Below, piece after piece: positions 61,264 to 64,000 of a DNA stretch of 64,000 nucleotides. Position numbers and translations under genes: made by a program. Source of the DNA: Calothrix parasitica NIES-267. GTDB taxonomy: Bacteria; Cyanobacteriota; Cyanobacteriia; Cyanobacteriales; Nostocaceae. Location: NCBI RefSeq assembly GCF_002368095.1, contig NZ_AP018227.1, positions 7,084,123 through 7,148,122 of the forward strand. The letters are read 5' to 3'. The notes beneath the pieces are model-generated. The model made no database searches, had not been told where the DNA came from, and saw nothing but the letters and a program-made list of their open reading frames with translations. The first letter of the stretch is position 1, and each line of letters opens with the position of its first letter.

Positions 61264-61740
61264 ATGAAAAAAATAGAAGAATTAGTAGAGGAGATTAATC
61301 GTTTTGAAGCAATTATTTCAGAATGGGATGAAAGTCAGCGATGTGTTGCAGAAGGTTTAAAGCGAGCAATTGAGGATTTGCATAAAGAAGCTTTAACTAG
61401 AATGATAAAAAGCTTCAAGCAAGATTCAATGTCGGCTTTAAAAAATGCTGTTAGAGATGAGGTTGTGTATGGATTGCTTGTGTATCATGAATTAGTAAAG
61501 CCACCAATACCAACTTTAGAAAAACGGATTGAAACCGCTCTCGATGCAATTCGTCCTAGTTTACAAAATCATTCCGGTGATGTGGAATTCGTAGGAGTAA
61601 ATAAATCAGATACGGTAGAAATTAAGTTAATTGGAACTTGTGGTAATTGTCCTTCCTCAACTTTGACTTTATCACAATTAGTAGAAACAGCAATTAAGGA
61701 ATATTGTCCGGAAATAAAATACGTTAAAGCGGTTAAATAA
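61264..61740 (+). CDS. NifU-like (Nfu C-domain) protein of the hyp-associated operon
   Basis: 158 aa. A helical N-terminal half is followed by an Nfu domain (ALDAIRPSLQNHSGDVEFVGV, LIGTCGNCPSSTLTLSQLVE). The CGNC pair can hold or transfer an FeS cluster. In Nostoc a comparable gene lies in the extended hyp operon and was suggested to deliver clusters to HupS, which needs three. It lies between the small membrane genes and the NHL protein on the same strand. Confidence 0.9.
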   Translation: MKKIEELVEEINRFEAIISEWDESQRCVAEGLKRAIEDLHKEALTRMIKSFKQDSMSALKNAVRDEVVYGLLVYHELVKPPIPTLEKRIETALDAIRPSLQNHSGDVEFVGVNKSDTVEIKLIGTCGNCPSSTLTLSQLVETAIKEYCPEIKYVKAVK

Positions 61741-61812
61741 ATTTAATATTAAAGATTTTTAGTTAGGAATTTAAGTTTGAAACATATCAAAACAAAATGC
61801 TATTAAATATAA

Positions 61813-62955
61813 ATGTCAAAAATATTTAAGACAAATGCAGAAATTATTTTAGGAAAAATTATCAAACCAAATGAATTAACAGTACCTTTAGTCCCAAGTA
61901 ATATAGAAATGTTTGGGCCTCGTGCTGCTTGTTTAATTTCAGAAACAGGTCCTTTGTGGGTGTCGGATACAGGACATCATCGATTATTAGGATGGCAGAA
62001 TTTACCTTCTTACGATAGTCAACCTGCTGATTGGGTAATTGGACAACCTGACTTTAATTCTGAAGGACAAAACGCTAAAGGTAAAGTAGGAGAAAACAGT
62101 TTCAATGTTCCTACTGGAATCTGTAGTTGTGGTGAAGGATTAGCTGTTGCTGATGCTTGGAATCACCGAATTTTGATTTGGAAAAATTTACCTGAAGATA
62201 ATAATGTTCCAGCGGATTTAGTATTAGGACAAGCTAATTTTAATGGGAATCAACCTAATCGTGGGAATTCAAATGCTGCTGCAAATACTTTGAATTGGTG
62301 TTACGGTATTTTCTATTATCAAGGAAAGCTATTTGTAGCCGATACGGGAAATCGTCGTGTGTTAATTTGGAATCAGCTACCACAAGAAAACGGACAACCA
62401 GCAGATATTGTTTTAGGACAACCCGATAGGTCATCTCGCGATGAAAATAGTGGTAATAGTCCAACTGCTTTTAGTATGAGATGGTGTCACGATATTACTA
62501 TTTGGGATAATAATTTAGTTGTCACCGATGCGGGTAATAATCGGGTAATGATTTGGTCGGGAATACCCACGGAAAATAATAGTCCTTGTACGGTGGTTTT
62601 GGGACAGAAAAGTTTTGATTTAGTAGAGATAAATCGAGGAGTTTATTTTCCTAAAGCTAATAGTTTAAGTATGCCTTATGGTGTTGCTGCGACTCAAGAT
62701 TGGTTATTAGTTACCGATACAGCTAATTCTCGATTATTAGCATGGAAAAAACCAAAATCAATTTTATCATTACAAGATGCTGATGCTGATTTAGTCATTG
62801 GACAAAATAATTTTCATAGTAAAGGAGAAAATCGCGATTATGGATTACCAACCCGCGATAGTTTAAATTGGTCTTATGGAATTAACGTACATCAGAATAC
62901 AGCAGTTATCGCTGATTCTGGAAATAATAGAATATTATTGTGGAAAATTAATTAA
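61813..62955 (+). CDS. NHL-repeat (beta-propeller) protein of the hyp-associated operon
   Basis: 380 aa made of about five NHL blades, each with a VLGQ-type element (WVIGQPDFNSEG, LVLGQANFNGNQ, IVLGQPDRSSRD, VVLGQKSFDLVE, LVIGQNNFHSKG) and a (V/A)(A/T)D(T/A)(G/W)N.R.L.W core. No signal peptide is evident. NHL propellers are protein-binding platforms. Next to NifU-like and hypF genes a scaffold role in hydrogenase small-subunit assembly has been proposed in Nostoc. Confidence 0.9.
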   Translation: MSKIFKTNAEIILGKIIKPNELTVPLVPSNIEMFGPRAACLISETGPLWVSDTGHHRLLGWQNLPSYDSQPADWVIGQPDFNSEGQNAKGKVGENSFNVPTGICSCGEGLAVADAWNHRILIWKNLPEDNNVPADLVLGQANFNGNQPNRGNSNAAANTLNWCYGIFYYQGKLFVADTGNRRVLIWNQLPQENGQPADIVLGQPDRSSRDENSGNSPTAFSMRWCHDITIWDNNLVVTDAGNNRVMIWSGIPTENNSPCTVVLGQKSFDLVEINRGVYFPKANSLSMPYGVAATQDWLLVTDTANSRLLAWKKPKSILSLQDADADLVIGQNNFHSKGENRDYGLPTRDSLNWSYGINVHQNTAVIADSGNNRILLWKIN

Positions 62956-63035
62956 TTATAAATATCACTTTAGTAGTAAGGACTTTAGTCTTGATATTGA
63001 GAGCATTAAAATGCTTACTACAAACAAAATTATCT

Positions 63036-64000
63036 ATGTATACTGAAGAAATTAGAATTAACGGTACGGTTCAAGGAGTTGGTTTTCGTCCTACAGTTTA
63101 CCGTATTGCTAAGGATTTAAATTTAAAGGGTGATGTTTGTAATGACGGTGAAGGTGTATTAATTAGAGTATGTGGTAGTCAGGAATCTATAGAAGAATTT
63201 ATTCAAAGAATACAGTTAGAATCTCCGAAGTTAGCAAATATAAATCAGTTAAAAAGAATTGTTTGTCAACAGGATTTTAATTTTAAGAATTTTATAAATG
63301 ATTTTATAATTTCTGATAGTATTAATACCAAAATAAAAACACAGATTGTCCCCGATGCTGCGACTTGTGAAGATTGTAAACAAGAAATTTTCAATCCTTT
63401 AAGTCGCTATTATCGTTACCCTTTCACAAACTGTACTCATTGCGGTCCAAGACTTAGTATTATAAACAGCATTCCTTACGACCGTCACAATACGAGCATG
63501 AAGGCTTTTACGATGTGTTCGGAATGCAGCAGTGAATACGCAGATATCGAAAATCGTCGCTTTCACGCACAACCAGTAGCTTGCTATACTTGCGGACCTC
63601 AAGCATGGTTGGAACGTGCTGACGGAAAACCCGTTACAGCTTCGATGTTTTCGATGTTAGATGATGTCGATGCTGTTTGTACTTTATTACAAAAAGGTGA
63701 AATAGTCGCCATTAAAGGTTTGGGAGGATTCCATCTCGCTTGTGACGCTACCAATCAAGCAGCAGTAGAAAAACTCCGTCAAAGAAAGCAGCGCTTTGAC
63801 AAACCTTTTGCTCTGATGGCTAGAGATATAGAGGTAATCCAGAAATACTGTAAACCAACATCCTTTGAAATAGAACTACTCCAAAGCACAATAGCACCAA
63901 TTGTTTTAATTAAAATTAATTCCCCCCCTCTCCCCCTCTCCCCCTCCCCCCCTCCTCTTTCCCCCTCAATAGCACCAGGACAAAATACTTTGGGGTTCAT
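63036..64000 (+). CDS. hypF: carbamoyltransferase HypF, partial (3' end outside window)
   Basis: ATG 63036 gives MYTEEIRINGTVQGVGFRPT, the acylphosphatase domain. The zinc-finger block follows (CEDCKQEIF, CTHCGPR, CSECSSEY, CYTCGPQ), and the YrdC domain begins with GEIVAIKGLGGFHLACDA. HypF makes carbamoyl groups for the cyanide ligands of the NiFe centre. An unusual in-frame run of about 16 Ser/Pro/Leu codons (63923-63970) interrupts the YrdC domain between PIVLIKI and IAPGQNTLG. The frame is open to the window end. Confidence 0.95.
   Translation, partial: MYTEEIRINGTVQGVGFRPTVYRIAKDLNLKGDVCNDGEGVLIRVCGSQESIEEFIQRIQLESPKLANINQLKRIVCQQDFNFKNFINDFIISDSINTKIKTQIVPDAATCEDCKQEIFNPLSRYYRYPFTNCTHCGPRLSIINSIPYDRHNTSMKAFTMCSECSSEYADIENRRFHAQPVACYTCGPQAWLERADGKPVTASMFSMLDDVDAVCTLLQKGEIVAIKGLGGFHLACDATNQAAVEKLRQRKQRFDKPFALMARDIEVIQKYCKPTSFEIELLQSTIAPIVLIKINSPPLPLSPSPPPLSPSIAPGQNTLGF
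63921..63966. repeat. CT-rich low-complexity insertion inside hypF
   Basis: Repeated CCCCCTCT-type blocks like those at 35120-35178, here inside a coding region. The frame is preserved, adding a Ser-Pro-Pro-Leu-rich stretch. It is likely a slippage-prone mini-repeat that has landed in, or expanded within, a loop of the YrdC domain. Confidence 0.8.

Noticed and set aside
1-64000. CRISPR arrays, tRNA and rRNA genes
   Set aside because: No regularly spaced direct repeats with unique spacers and no recognisable tRNA arms or rRNA stretches were found while reading through. The short tandem heptamers have no spacers.

Overview
The window comes from a filamentous, heterocyst-type cyanobacterium. 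The DNA is AT-rich, carries scattered GCGATCGC (HIP1) octamers and Nostocales-style heptamer repeats, and holds an uptake-hydrogenase locus (hupS plus the extended hyp operon with hypF). The TonB receptors carry N-terminal AMIN domains, as is usual in cyanobacteria.

The central observation is that hupS is in pieces. Its first 16 codons lie at 58829-58782 (minus strand). Its middle, about 265 codons, lies at 17043-16249 (minus strand). The two pieces share the 11-bp direct repeat AATGACATGGT at 17033-17043 and 58774-58784. Joining them through one repeat copy rebuilds the reading frame exactly (...GGACSGNT|MSFLNAEEP...). The 41,741 bp between the repeats therefore form a developmental-type interruption element. 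A large serine recombinase of the XisF kind starts 15 bp inside its left edge. The ends carry 19-bp inverted arms with one mismatch, and in the excised circle these would form a symmetric 48-bp attP-like site. The hupS middle piece also breaks off after FKTQ at about 16249, so about 40 C-terminal codons are missing. This suggests a second interruption element extending left, with its other end outside the window.

Left region (1-16.2 kb, presumed second element or other accessory DNA): a partial restriction-type helicase, a frameshifted cytosine methyltransferase, small DNA-binding proteins, a duplicated HTH gene pair with duplicated upstream sequences, and a tight ten-gene plus-strand cluster (9060-15905). 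The cluster encodes an HTH protein, several single-span membrane proteins, a Walker ATPase, an HNH-like protein and two cell-wall-active proteins. It resembles an unrecognised DNA-transfer or envelope-crossing machine.

Element in hupS (17.0-58.8 kb): the cargo is almost entirely iron acquisition. It contains a FecCDE-like ABC transporter, ExbB-ExbD-TonB, FetAB-like iron export genes, and four modules built from AraC/PchR-like regulator(s), an AMIN-TonB receptor, one or more FecB-like lipoproteins and an EntS-like MFS transporter, plus a Suc/Fer-family ferredoxin. No siderophore-synthesis gene is visible. Many relics show active turnover: a broken fur, a collapsed AraC-receptor-FecB mini-module, toxin-antitoxin remnants, a receptor 3' tail and an MFS tail. 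In three modules tandem repeats that look like AraC operators overlap the stop codon of the regulator gene.

Right region (58.8-64 kb): the hupS start and its upstream region, then a plus-strand run of a TPR protein, two small membrane proteins, a NifU-like protein, an NHL-repeat protein and hypF (partial). This matches the extended hyp operon known upstream of hupSL in Nostoc. Expression of uptake hydrogenase in this organism would require excision of the 41.7-kb iron element and, if the second break is also an element, of that one too.
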